Below are positions 21,247 to 31,603 of a stretch of 64,000 nt of DNA, piece after piece (positions within the stretch are counted from its first letter, which is position 1; each line of letters opens with the position of its first letter). Below the pieces are notes generated by a model, which saw nothing but the letters and a program-made list of their open reading frames with translations, made no database searches and was not told where the DNA came from. The position numbers and the translations under genes were made by a program. The stretch lies in NCBI RefSeq assembly GCF_001676385.1, contig NZ_LYVJ01000005.1, positions 186,001 through 250,000 on the forward strand, in the 5' to 3' direction. This DNA is from Stenotrophomonas maltophilia. Lineage in GTDB: Bacteria; Pseudomonadota; Gammaproteobacteria; Xanthomonadales; Xanthomonadaceae.

Positions 21247-23055
21247 TTACTTCTTCTTCGGCAGGTACAGATCGGTGATCGTGCCGTCGTAGATTTCCGA
21301 GGCCATCGCCACCGACTCGCTCAGCGTCGGGTGGGCATGGATGGTGTGGCCGATGTCCTCGGCTTCGGCACCCATCTCGATCGCCAGGCCGATCTCGGCC
21401 AGCAGGTCACCAGCATGCACGCCGACGATCGCACCGCCGATGATGCGGTGGGTTTCCTCGTCGAAGATCAGCTTGGTGAAGCCCTCGGTACGACCGATGC
21501 CGATCGCGCGGCCACTGGCGGCCCACGGGAACTTGGCCACGCCGACCTTCAGGCCCTTCGCCTTGGCTTCGGTCTCGGTCACGCCGACCCAGGCGATTTC
21601 CGGGTTGGTGTAGGCCACCGACGGAATCACGCGGGCCACCCACTCCTTCTTGTGGCCGGCGGCCACTTCGGCGGCCAGCTTGCCCTCGTGCGTAGCCTTG
21701 TGGGCCAGCATCGGGTTGCCGACGATATCGCCGATGGCAAAGATGTGCGGCACGTTGGTGCGCATCTGGCGGTCGACCGGGATGAAGCCACGATCGGTGA
21801 CCTGCACGCCGGCCTTCTCGGCATCGATCTTCTTGCCGTTCGGCGAACGCCCGACGGCCACCAGCACACGGTCGAACGTGCCTTGCGCCAGCGCCGGCGC
21901 CTGGCCTTCCTCGGCCGCCTCGAAGGTCACGGTGATGCCCTTGGCATCGGCGGTGACGCCCGACGCCTTGGTCTTCAGGTGTACTTCGATGCCCTGCTTC
22001 TTCAGGCGGTCGGCCAGCGGCTTGACCAGATCCTTGTCGGCGCCAGGCATCAGCTGGTCCATGAACTCGACGACGGTGACCTTGCTGCCCAGCGCGCTGT
22101 ACACGGTGGCCATTTCCAGGCCGATGATGCCGCCACCGACGACCAGCAGCGAGCCCGGCACTTCGGCCAGTTCCAGCGCGTCGGTGGAATCCATCACGCG
22201 CTTGTCGTCCCACGGGAAGTTCGGCAGCTTCACCGCCTGCGAACCGGCGGCGATGATGCACTTCTGGAAGCGCAGCAGCTGGGTGCTGCCGTCAGCGGCG
22301 GTGATTTCCAGCTCGTTGGCCGAAACAAACCTGCCGACGCCCTGCACGTTGCGGACCTTGCGCTGCTTGGCCATGCCAGCCAGGCCCTTGGTCAGCTGGT
22401 TGACGACCTTTTCCTTGTACTCGCGCAGCTTGTCCAGGGTGATGGTCGGCTTGCCGAACTCGACGCCGAAATCACCGGCGTGGGCCACTTCGTCGATCAC
22501 CGCAGCAGCATGCAGCAGCGCCTTGGACGGAATGCAGCCCACGTTGAGGCAGACGCCGCCGAGGCTGGCGTAACGCTCGACCAGCACCGTATCCAGGCCG
22601 ACGTCGGCGGCGCGGAACGCTGCGGTATAGCCGCCCGGGCCCGAGCCCAGCACGACCATTTCGCACTCGATATCGGCCGGCTTGCCACTGGACAGCGCCG
22701 GCTTCGGCGCAGCCGGCTCGGCCGGGGCACGGTGCGACGGGGTCACCGGCGGCTTGCTGGCCGGAGCGGCTGCCGCCGGGGCCGGCGCAGCGGGCTTGGC
22801 CGGGGCTTCAGCGGCACCTTCGGTTTCCAGCACCACGACCACGGCGCCTTCGGACAACGTATCGCCCAGCTTGACCTTCAGTTCCTTGACCACGCCGGCG
22901 GCCGAGGACGGCACTTCCAGGGTGGCCTTGTCCGACTCCAGGGTCACCAGGCCCTGGTCCTTCTTCACCGTGTCGCCGACGGCGACCAACACTTCGATCA
23001 CCGGCACATCGCTGTAATCACCGATGTCGGGAACCTTGACTTCAATCGTGGCCAT
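21247..23055 (-). CDS. lpdA: Dihydrolipoyl dehydrogenase (E3) with N-terminal lipoyl domain
   Basis: 602 residues. E3 reoxidises dihydrolipoamide with NAD+ in the pyruvate dehydrogenase complex. A lipoyl domain (1-78, lipoyl-lysine K43 in LESDKATLEV) and an Ala/Pro-rich linker (80-125) precede the flavoprotein, which has the FAD motif GSGPGG (137-142), redox disulfide C169/C174 in GGVCLNVGCIPSK, the NAD site VVGGGIIGLEMA and the C-terminal HAHPTLSE. A lipoyl domain fused to E3 is known in some proteobacteria and marks this copy as the PDH enzyme rather than the 2-oxoglutarate one. It follows aceF; GAGGAAAA precedes the start. Confidence 0.95.
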   Translation of the reverse strand: MATIEVKVPDIGDYSDVPVIEVLVAVGDTVKKDQGLVTLESDKATLEVPSSAAGVVKELKVKLGDTLSEGAVVVVLETEGAAEAPAKPAAPAPAAAAPASKPPVTPSHRAPAEPAAPKPALSSGKPADIECEMVVLGSGPGGYTAAFRAADVGLDTVLVERYASLGGVCLNVGCIPSKALLHAAAVIDEVAHAGDFGVEFGKPTITLDKLREYKEKVVNQLTKGLAGMAKQRKVRNVQGVGRFVSANELEITAADGSTQLLRFQKCIIAAGSQAVKLPNFPWDDKRVMDSTDALELAEVPGSLLVVGGGIIGLEMATVYSALGSKVTVVEFMDQLMPGADKDLVKPLADRLKKQGIEVHLKTKASGVTADAKGITVTFEAAEEGQAPALAQGTFDRVLVAVGRSPNGKKIDAEKAGVQVTDRGFIPVDRQMRTNVPHIFAIGDIVGNPMLAHKATHEGKLAAEVAAGHKKEWVARVIPSVAYTNPEIAWVGVTETEAKAKGLKVGVAKFPWAASGRAIGIGRTEGFTKLIFDEETHRIIGGAIVGVHAGDLLAEIGLAIEMGAEAEDIGHTIHAHPTLSESVAMASEIYDGTITDLYLPKKK

Positions 23056-23162
23056 GGTGGGTTTTCCTCGTGCCCGCCCGGCGGCGCCGGCGGGCTGTCA
23101 CTGCATCTGTTCACGCGGCCGCGCCAGGGGCTGCGGCCGCACGGTGGGGGCGAAGCGGTGCC

Positions 23163-24869
23163 TTACAGCAGCACGCGACGCATGTCGGCCAGTACCTGTG
23201 ACAGGTACGTGGTGAAGCGTGCGGCCAGGGCGCCGTCGATGACGCGGTGGTCGTAGCTCAGCGACAGCGGCAGCATCAGCTTCGGTGCGAATTCCTTGCC
23301 GTTCCAGACCGGCTGGATGGACGACTTGGAGACGCCGAGGATGGCCACTTCCGGTGCGTTGACGATCGGGGTGAACGCGGTGCCACCGATGCCGCCCAGC
23401 GAGCTGATCGAGAAGCAGCCGCCGCTCATGTCGGCCGGGCCGAGCTTGCCGTCGCGCGCCTTCCTGGCCAGTTCGCCGGTTTCCTGCGCGATCTGCACCA
23501 CGCCCTTCTTGTCCACGTCGCGGATCACCGGCACGACCAGGCCGTTCGGCGTGTCGGCGGCAAAACCGATGTGGAAGTACTTCTTCAGGGTCAGGTTTTC
23601 GCCGCTGGCATCGAGCGAGGCGTTGAACTCCGGGAACTTCTTCAGCGCCGCAGCGCTGGCCTTGATCAGGAAGGCGAGCATGGTCAGCTTGATGCCGGCC
23701 TTCTCGTTTTCCTTGTTCAGCGCCACGCGCAGGGCTTCCAGGTCGGTGATGTCGGCCTGGTCGAACTGGGTGACGTGCGGGATCATCGCCCAGTTGCGGG
23801 CCAGGTTCGCGCCGGAGATCTTCTTGATGCGCGACAGCGGCTGCACTTCGGTCTCGCCGAACTTGCTGAAGTCGACCTTCGGCCAGGGCAGCAGGTTCAG
23901 GCCGCCACCGGCAGCGACAGCAGCACCGCCGGCAGCCGGCACGCCACCGCTGAGCGCGGCCTTGACGAACTTCTGCACGTCACCCTTGGTGATGCGGCCC
24001 CCCTTCTCGGTGCCGTTGATCTGCAGCAGGTCCACGCCCAGCTCGCGGGCGAACACGCGCACCGCCGGAGTGGCGTACGGCACCTTGGCCGGCAGCACGC
24101 CATCGGCGTTGAACTGCACCGGCGGGCTGGACGGGGTACCGGCCGAGGCGATATCGCGGGCCGCCAGCTTGTCCGGCTGCGCCGGCATCGCGACCGGTTC
24201 GACCTTGGTGGCCGTCTCGGCAGCGGCCGGCGCAGCGGCGGCGGCGGCCTGGGTCGGTGCCGGCGCGGCAGCACCCTCGGCTTCGATGATGGCGACCACA
24301 TTGCCCTGCGACAGGGTGTCGCCGACCTTGACCTTCAGTTCCCTGACCACGCCGGCGACCGAGGACGGCACCTCCATGGTGGCCTTGTCGCTTTCCAGCG
24401 TGACCAGGCCCTGGTCCTTCTTGACCGTGTCGCCGACGGCGACCAGGACTTCAATGACCGGGATGTCGGTGTAATCGCCGATGTCCGGTACCCGGGCCTC
24501 GACCGTACCGCCGCTGGCGGCCGGGGCGGCCGGCGCTGCAGCGGCCGGCGCCGGGGCGCTCTGGCTGGCGGCAGCCGGGGCCTTGGCCGGCGCCGGGGCG
24601 GCGGCCGCCGGCTTGGCGGCTTCACCGTCTGCCACTTCGATCAGCGCCACCACCTTGCCTTCGGACAGGGTGTCGCCGACCTTGACCTTGATGTCCTTGA
24701 CCACGCCGGCAACCGAGGACGGTACTTCCATCGTTGCCTTGTCACTTTCCAGCGTCACCAGGCCCTGGTCCTTCCTGACCGTATCGCCGACGGCGACGAG
24801 CACCTCGATTACCGGGATATCGCTGTAGTCACCGATATCGGGGACAAGTGCTTCCTTGATTTCGGCCAT
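23163..24869 (-). CDS. aceF: Pyruvate dehydrogenase E2, dihydrolipoyl acetyltransferase
   Basis: 568 residues. E2 is the core of the pyruvate dehydrogenase complex and transfers the acetyl group to CoA. Two tandem lipoyl domains (about 1-79, K44; about 122-197, K162) are joined by Ala/Pro-rich linkers. An E3/E1-binding domain (about 262-303, YATPAVRVFARELGVDL) and the acetyltransferase domain with the catalytic SYDHRVIDGA follow. The start at 24869 gives MAEIKEALVPDIGDY; an in-frame start at 24935 adds 22 residues not in the family. First gene of the aceF-lpd pair; aceE is not in the window, so E1 is made from another locus. Confidence 0.95.
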   Translation of the reverse strand: MAEIKEALVPDIGDYSDIPVIEVLVAVGDTVRKDQGLVTLESDKATMEVPSSVAGVVKDIKVKVGDTLSEGKVVALIEVADGEAAKPAAAAPAPAKAPAAASQSAPAPAAAAPAAPAASGGTVEARVPDIGDYTDIPVIEVLVAVGDTVKKDQGLVTLESDKATMEVPSSVAGVVRELKVKVGDTLSQGNVVAIIEAEGAAAPAPTQAAAAAAPAAAETATKVEPVAMPAQPDKLAARDIASAGTPSSPPVQFNADGVLPAKVPYATPAVRVFARELGVDLLQINGTEKGGRITKGDVQKFVKAALSGGVPAAGGAAVAAGGGLNLLPWPKVDFSKFGETEVQPLSRIKKISGANLARNWAMIPHVTQFDQADITDLEALRVALNKENEKAGIKLTMLAFLIKASAAALKKFPEFNASLDASGENLTLKKYFHIGFAADTPNGLVVPVIRDVDKKGVVQIAQETGELARKARDGKLGPADMSGGCFSISSLGGIGGTAFTPIVNAPEVAILGVSKSSIQPVWNGKEFAPKLMLPLSLSYDHRVIDGALAARFTTYLSQVLADMRRVLL

Positions 24870-25036
24870 GGGGATAACTCCGGCAATCTGGTGTAGGGAA
24901 ACGTCTATTGTGCGGCCAGCCGGGGCCAGCGCCAACCGTTACAGGTGTTTTCAGTACGCACGCAGCCGGGACACGCTGTTGCCGCCGGATGCGGGGCGCG
25001 ACCAGTGGGTAGCGTATTGTCCGGACGATGTCCGCT

Positions 25037-25552
25037 TCATGTCGCCAGTACAGCGGCCACCGGTTGCCAGGCCTGGCGCAGGCGCGGCAAGGACCACGCG
25101 GCATTGGCGGGGCTCGTGGACGGCAGTGCCAGCAGTCTCGGCGGCGCCTCCAGTTGCGGCAGCACCCAGCGCTGGAAGGCCTGCATCGACGCCCCGCCAT
25201 TGCAGCCGATCAGCTCCAGCCCGGGAAGCGCGGCAATCAATGCCGGCAGCGCATTGGCCACTTCCGTGCCCCGCACGATGTCCGCATCCAGGCTGCCACG
25301 GCGCTCGCATCGGCCGATCACATCCCACAGGCCGATACCGGCCGCCTGCAGTGCCTGCAACCGTTGTTCATAGACCAGGCCTGCGTCGAAACCGCACAGG
25401 TCCGCCATCAACGGCCAGAAGCGGTTGCGGGGATGAGCGTAGTAGCGCTGCTCCTGCAGCGACGCAGCGCCGGGCATCGAGCCCAGCAGCAACACCCGGC
25501 AATCCACGTTCACCTGCGCTTGCAGGCCGATGCACACCGTTGCTGCGCTCAC
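25037..25552 (-). CDS. DNA-deoxyinosine glycosylase, uracil-DNA glycosylase superfamily family 6
   Basis: About 171 residues from a GTG at 25552. It removes deaminated bases (hypoxanthine) from DNA to start base-excision repair. The family 6 signature GSMPGAASLQEQRYYAHPRN is near the N-terminus, and the C-terminal LALPSTSPANAAWS matches the second active-site motif. A GGAGGAGG sequence lies just before the GTG; an in-frame ATG at 25609 would add 19 residues. It is transcribed towards aceF, with 167 bases between. Confidence 0.8.
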   Translation of the reverse strand: MSAATVCIGLQAQVNVDCRVLLLGSMPGAASLQEQRYYAHPRNRFWPLMADLCGFDAGLVYEQRLQALQAAGIGLWDVIGRCERRGSLDADIVRGTEVANALPALIAALPGLELIGCNGGASMQAFQRWVLPQLEAPPRLLALPSTSPANAAWSLPRLRQAWQPVAAVLAT

Positions 25553-25739
25553 GCCTCCTCCAACTGCATGAATGTCAGCGGGGGCCGAAAACCCCATGAA
25601 TACAGGCATTTCGCACCGGTCGCTGAACGAAGGAAACTATTTTTTAACGTGCGTCGGATTCGATTCATGTTGGGGCGACTACGGTGTGCTCGCCCCGCAA
25701 CCGGGGGCCCAAAACAAGAAACATCTAGGAGATACCCCC

Positions 25740-26375
25740 ATGCGCTCCATCCGTATCCTGAGTCTCGCCCTGCTGACCTCCGCCGCCTTCGCGCCGGCCG
25801 CTTTCGCCCAGGACAGCAGCAGCACCGACACCGCGTCGGGCAAGCATTTTGCCGTGGTTGGCGGCATCTCGCTGCTGGAACCGAAGAACGACCCGATCAC
25901 CGGCGTGAAGAAGACCGATGGCGGCCCGGCGCCGACCGTCAGCTTCAGCTACTACATCAACGACAACTGGGCCGTTGAGCTGTGGGGCGCCGCCGACAAG
26001 TTCGAGAACAAGTTCAAGGGCCCGAACAATGCCCGCCTGGGCTCGGTCGAGCAGCAGCCGGTCGCGCTGAGTGGCCAGTACCACTTCGGCCAGGCTGACA
26101 ACGTGTTCCGTCCGTTCGTGGGCGTCGGTTACTACCAGTCGAGCTTCAGCAACGAGAAGCTGGGCAACGGCACCGACAGCGACATCCGCTTCAAGGATGC
26201 CAAGGGCGTGATCGGCACCGTCGGCGTTGACATGAACATCAATTCGACCTGGTTCGCCCGTGCTGACGCCCGCTACATGCGCTCGCGCCCGGACATCAAG
26301 GTCGGCGGCGAGAAGATCGGCGAAGCCAAGATGGATCCGTGGACCGTCGGCTTCGGCATCGGCGCCCGCTTCTGA
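25740..26375 (+). CDS. OmpW-family outer-membrane protein
   Basis: 211 residues: Sec signal peptide (LLTSAAFAPAAFAQ), then an eight-stranded barrel pattern with the OmpW features YYINDNWAVELWGA, LSGQYHF, VFRPFVGVGYYQ and the C-terminal GFGIGARF ending in Phe. OmpW proteins form a narrow hydrophobic channel for small molecules. TAGGAGA lies 7-13 bases before the ATG. A terminator follows the gene. Confidence 0.88.
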   Translation: MRSIRILSLALLTSAAFAPAAFAQDSSSTDTASGKHFAVVGGISLLEPKNDPITGVKKTDGGPAPTVSFSYYINDNWAVELWGAADKFENKFKGPNNARLGSVEQQPVALSGQYHFGQADNVFRPFVGVGYYQSSFSNEKLGNGTDSDIRFKDAKGVIGTVGVDMNINSTWFARADARYMRSRPDIKVGGEKIGEAKMDPWTVGFGIGARF

Positions 26376-26405
26376 TCCAGGCAGTACCGCTTCAGTGATG
26401 CAATG

Positions 26406-26430
26406 CGACGGGCCCTTCGGGGCCCGTCGT
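26406..26430 (+). terminator. Terminator of the OmpW-like gene
   Basis: CGACGGGCCC-TTCG-GGGCCCGTCG forms a strong stem 30 bases after the stop; the T-run after it is short (CGTTTCC). Confidence 0.7.
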
Positions 26431-26451
26431 CGTTTCCGTCACCATCGTTCT

Positions 26452-26539
26452 GTAGAGTCGAGCCCATGCTCGACGCCTTTCGCAGAGTCGAGCCATGCTC
26501 GACTATCGGGAAAGCAGCCGAGCATGGGCTCGGCCCTAC
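26452..26539. repeat. Three GTAG (SMAG-type) palindromes before glpD
   Basis: GTAGAGTCGAGCCCATGCTCGAC at 26452-26474 (20 bases shown suffice: GTAGAGTCGAG...), a copy lacking the GT at 26482-26503, and an inverted copy ending CCCTAC at 26515-26539. The last ends 23 bases before the glpD start, so they lie in its leader RNA. Confidence 0.85.
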
Positions 26540-26561
26540 ACAAACAGGGTGCGAAGGCGCG

Positions 26562-28049
26562 ATGGAGGAAGTCGACCTGCTGGTGATCGGTGGCGGCATC
26601 AACGGCGCCGGCATCGCCCGTGACGCTGCAGGTCGCGGCCTGCGGGTGCTGCTGTGCGAACAGCACGACCTCGCCGCCCACACCTCCGGTGCCAGCAGCA
26701 AACTGGTCCACGGCGGCCTGCGCTACCTGGAGCAGGGCGAGTTCGGACTGGTGCGAAAGGCGCTGGGCGAACGCGAGGTGGTGCGCCGGCAGGCCCCCTA
26801 TATGGTCCATCCGCTGCGCTTCGTCCTGCCCTGGGAGCCGCACCTGCGACCGCGCTGGATGCTGCGCGCGGGACTGTGGCTGTACGACCACCTGGGCCGC
26901 CGCAGCCCGGCCTTCCCCGCGTCGCGCGCGCTGGACCTGCAGCGCGATCCGCTGGGGCGCTGGCTGTCCTCCTCGTTGCGGCAGGCCTTCAGCTACGCCG
27001 ACGCGCAGGTCGATGACGCACGGCTGGTACTGCTCAATGCCCTCGATGCCGCGCAGCGAGGCGCACAGGTGCGGGTGCGCAGCCGCTGCATCGCCCTGCA
27101 CCCCGTGCAGGGCCGATGGCGGGCGGTACTGGAAGCCGCCGACGGCCAGCAGCAGCACGTGACTGCGCGCGCCGTTGCCAATGCAGCCGGCCCATGGGCC
27201 GGCGGACTGCTGGAACGGATGCAGGTGCGCAGCGCTGGCCCCGCCCTGCGCCTGGTCCAGGGCAGCCACATCGTGCTGCGCCGGCACTGGCCTGATGACC
27301 GCGCCTGCCTGCTGCAGCAGCCCGATGGGCGCGTGGTGTTCCTGCTGCCGTTCGCCGGCGACCACCTGCTGGTCGGCACGACCGACACCGACTATCGCGG
27401 TGACCCGGCGCGGTGCAGCGTGCTGCCTTCCGAGGTGAGCTACCTGTGCGAAGCGGCCAATCGCTACCTGCGTGATCCCATCGCACCGGAAGAAGTGGTC
27501 TGGCAGTTCGCCGGCGTGCGCCCGCTGCTGGCCGACCCCGACCCGCGCGCGGCACAGCTCAGCCGCGATTACCGCCTGCAGCTGCAGGAGCAGCCAGCAC
27601 CGGCGCTGCATGTGCTGGGCGGCAAGCTGACCACTTACCGGGTACTGGCCGAAGAGGCGCTGGACCTGCTGCGTCCCGCCCTGCCGAAGATGGGCCCGGC
27701 GTGGACCGCAGGCGCAGACCCGCTGCCGGGCAGCGACTGGGGCGACGCGGCGCAGGCGCACGCCCGCCTGCGGGCACTGGCACCGTGGTTGCCCGCGCAG
27801 ATCGCACGGCGCTGGGCGGGGGCCTACGGCAGTCGCAGCGCGGACCTGCTGCACGGCGTGCAGGGCATGGGCGATCTTGGCGAGGATTTTGGTGGTGGCC
27901 TGCACGCGCGGGAAGCGGCTTTCCTGCGCGACCACGAATGGGCCCTGGATGCCGAGGACGTGCTGTGGCGACGGAGCAAGCTAGGGTTGCGGCTGGATGC
28001 GGCGCAGGTGGCCAGGCTGCAGGCGTGGATGAGGCAACCCACCTGGTAG
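26562..28049 (+). CDS. glpD: Glycerol-3-phosphate dehydrogenase (aerobic, FAD)
   Basis: 495 residues. GlpD oxidises glycerol-3-phosphate to dihydroxyacetone phosphate at the inner membrane and passes electrons to quinone. The FAD motif VIGGGINGAGIARDAAGRG, the DAO-family segments SKLVHGGLRYLEQGEF and VLGGKLTTYR, and a C-terminal domain are present. The start at 26562 is where the family begins. Its stop codon TAG is the TAG of a SMAG palindrome (GTAGAGCCGAG). glpK follows on the same strand; glpF is not seen. Confidence 0.95.
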   Translation: MEEVDLLVIGGGINGAGIARDAAGRGLRVLLCEQHDLAAHTSGASSKLVHGGLRYLEQGEFGLVRKALGEREVVRRQAPYMVHPLRFVLPWEPHLRPRWMLRAGLWLYDHLGRRSPAFPASRALDLQRDPLGRWLSSSLRQAFSYADAQVDDARLVLLNALDAAQRGAQVRVRSRCIALHPVQGRWRAVLEAADGQQQHVTARAVANAAGPWAGGLLERMQVRSAGPALRLVQGSHIVLRRHWPDDRACLLQQPDGRVVFLLPFAGDHLLVGTTDTDYRGDPARCSVLPSEVSYLCEAANRYLRDPIAPEEVVWQFAGVRPLLADPDPRAAQLSRDYRLQLQEQPAPALHVLGGKLTTYRVLAEEALDLLRPALPKMGPAWTAGADPLPGSDWGDAAQAHARLRALAPWLPAQIARRWAGAYGSRSADLLHGVQGMGDLGEDFGGGLHAREAAFLRDHEWALDAEDVLWRRSKLGLRLDAAQVARLQAWMRQPTW

Positions 28050-28140
28050 AGCCGAGCCACGCTCGGCTGCGTTGTGCAGAAACAGCCGGGCATGGCCCGA
28101 CGGTTCCCGCGTACAGCAGCCGAGCATGGCTCGCCTCTAC
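28046..28140. repeat. SMAG palindromes between glpD and glpK
   Basis: GTAGAGCCGAGCCACGCTCGG starts at 28046 and overlaps the glpD stop codon; a degenerate CAGCCGGGCATGGCCCGACGG is at about 28083, and an inverted copy ends at 28140. The pair could fold into one long structure in the glpD-glpK message and adjust the ratio of the two proteins. Confidence 0.8.
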
Positions 28141-28165
28141 AGAAACCTGAGGTAAGTTACCCTGA

Positions 28166-29686
<1,521 letters not shown>

Positions 29687-29742
29687 GGCGGTGTCGACCA
29701 AGGTCGACACCCACCACAGGCATCGTCAGGGGATCAGCGCGG

Positions 29743-30537
29743 TCAGAACGCCGGCAGCACCGCGCCCTTGTATTTGGTCTCGATGAACGCCTTCACCTGC
29801 GGGCTGGTCAGGGCCTTGGCCAGCTTCTGCACGCGGGCGTCGTCCTTGTTGTCCGGGCGCGCGACCAGGAAGTTCACGTACGGCGAATCCCTGCTCTCGA
29901 TCGCCAGCGCATCCTGGGTCGGGTTGAGTCCGGCATCCAGTGCGTAGTTGGTGTTGATCAGCGCCAGGTCGACCTGGTCCAGCACGCGCGGCAGCATGGC
30001 CGAGTCCAGCTCGCGGAACTTCAGTTTCTTCGGGTTGGCGACGATGTCGCGCTGGGTCGACAGCGCATTGGCCGGGTCCTTCAACTCGATCACGCCGGCC
30101 TTGTGCAGCAGGATCAGCGCGCGGCTGTTGTTGCTCGGATCGTTCGGGATCACCACGTCGGCACCTTCACGCAGCTCGGCCAGCGCCTTGATCTTGCGCG
30201 AGTACGCACCGAACGGCTCGATGTGCACGCCGGTCACCTTCACCAGGTCGGTCTTGCGGTCGCGGTTGTAGGCATCCAGGTAGGGCTCGGTCTGGAAGTA
30301 GTTCGCGTCCACCTGCTTCTGCACCAGCTGGTCGTTGGGCTGCACGTAGTCATTGAACACGCGCACGTCCAGGTCCACGCCTTCCTGCTTCAGGAGCGGC
30401 TTGACCACGTCGAGGATCTCGGCATGCGGTACGGCCGTGGCGGCCACCACCAGCTTCTGCGAGGGCTCGCCGGACTTGCCGCAGGCGGTCAGGGCCAGCG
30501 CAGCGGCGAGCAGGGGCAGCAACAGGGTCTTCTTCAT
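29743..30537 (-). CDS. metQ: Methionine ABC transporter substrate-binding lipoprotein
   Basis: 264 residues of the NlpA/MetQ family, which binds D/L-methionine in the periplasm for the MetNI importer. It has a lipoprotein signal with lipobox LTAC (Cys19) and family segments VPHAEILDVVKPLLKQEG, YFQTEPYLDAYN and IPNDPSNNSRALILL. It stands alone: metN and metI are not in the window, while the family usually sits in a metNIQ operon, so it may feed a transporter encoded elsewhere or be a duplicate. Confidence 0.9.
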   Translation of the reverse strand: MKKTLLLPLLAAALALTACGKSGEPSQKLVVAATAVPHAEILDVVKPLLKQEGVDLDVRVFNDYVQPNDQLVQKQVDANYFQTEPYLDAYNRDRKTDLVKVTGVHIEPFGAYSRKIKALAELREGADVVIPNDPSNNSRALILLHKAGVIELKDPANALSTQRDIVANPKKLKFRELDSAMLPRVLDQVDLALINTNYALDAGLNPTQDALAIESRDSPYVNFLVARPDNKDDARVQKLAKALTSPQVKAFIETKYKGAVLPAF

Positions 30538-30563
30538 GGGGGACTGGGTTCTCGGAGGAAATG

Positions 30564-31535
30564 TCAGGATTTTTCGTAGTTGCTCAGCGCCAGCTCGAGC
30601 AACGCCTTGGCCTGCTCGCGCAGCATCATCGGTTCGACGATCTCGGCATCCGAGCCATAGTGCAGCACGTCCATCAGCAGTTCGCGCGAAACGCTGTACG
30701 GCACCTTCAATTCATAGCGGCCATCGGCCAGGAAGCGGCCCTGCTGCTTGGAATGCCAGTGTTCGTCGGCCACCCAGCGCGCGGCCTTGGCGCTGAACAG
30801 GATGGTCGCCCAGCCTTTCGGAGCGCCGGAGAAAATGCCGTAGCTGGCGCCCAGCTGCTCGTCCAGTTCACTGTCGGCGACGTCACGGGCAGTGCTGTCG
30901 ATCACCCGTGCCCTATGGATGCGGTCGACCGCAAAGCTGCGCAGGGCCTCGCGGTCATGGTCCCAGGCATCCAGGTACCAGTTGTCGCGGTAGTGGGTCA
31001 GGCGCTGCGGCGAAACGGTACGCTTGGTCGGCTCGTCGGTGGAGCGGGCGCGGTATTCGAACGCGAGCTGGCGGCGTTCCAGCACGGCCGAGGCCACGCT
31101 GCGGAAGCTGCCTTCATCGAACTTGCGGCCGCGGTGCGGGATGACCCGCACGCGGTCCACCGGCCAGCTGGAAACACCCGCCTGCGCCGCCAGCAGGCTT
31201 TCGATGCGCTGCTGCAGGGGCGCCAGCACGGACGACAGGACGCCTCCGCCGGTCCGCGCCAGCAGGTGCTGCGAGGCCAGCAGGGCGTGCAGCTCCTCCG
31301 AGCTCAGCCATAGGCCGGGCAGTTCGAATCGGTCGCTCTCGTCGGCGTGATAGCGGAAACCTGCCTCGCCGTCACCCTCGATCGGTGCCATCAGCGCATC
31401 GCGCAGGAAGGCCAGGTCGCGGTAGACGGTGGCGCGGGAACAACCGAGCTTGTCCTGCAGGGTCGCCACCGTCACCGGATAGCGTGCGGACTTGAGCAGA
31501 CGATGCAGGGCGGTGATGCGTTCGTATCGGTCCAT
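30564..31535 (-). CDS. WYL-domain transcriptional regulator (YafY type)
   Basis: 323 residues: an N-terminal winged helix (ITALHRLLKSARYPVTVATL, recognition CSRATVYRDLAFLR) followed by a WYL domain with WYLDAWDHDREALRSFAVDR and a C-terminal WCX extension. WYL proteins sense nucleotides or oligonucleotides and often control DNA-damage or defence genes. The start at 31535 is where the helix-turn-helix begins; the longer open frame upstream runs into the divergent promoter region. 26 bases upstream of metQ, so they may be co-transcribed. Confidence 0.88.
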   Translation of the reverse strand: MDRYERITALHRLLKSARYPVTVATLQDKLGCSRATVYRDLAFLRDALMAPIEGDGEAGFRYHADESDRFELPGLWLSSEELHALLASQHLLARTGGGVLSSVLAPLQQRIESLLAAQAGVSSWPVDRVRVIPHRGRKFDEGSFRSVASAVLERRQLAFEYRARSTDEPTKRTVSPQRLTHYRDNWYLDAWDHDREALRSFAVDRIHRARVIDSTARDVADSELDEQLGASYGIFSGAPKGWATILFSAKAARWVADEHWHSKQQGRFLADGRYELKVPYSVSRELLMDVLHYGSDAEIVEPMMLREQAKALLELALSNYEKS

Positions 31536-31603
31536 GCCCCCGATTATGTCCGAGTCGCGGGTCTTGTGTGGGACGTTTCGGCTATCGTGGGCCCCCCGCC
31601 CCC

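Noticed and set aside
20460..21292. Several overlapping Arg/Pro/Gly/Ser-rich open frames
   Set aside because: Their repeats coincide exactly with the DNA hairpin array; similar spurious proteins would appear wherever the repeat occurs.
21211..24896. Long + strand frames opposite lpd and aceF
   Set aside because: Antisense shadows of lipoyl and flavoprotein sequence.
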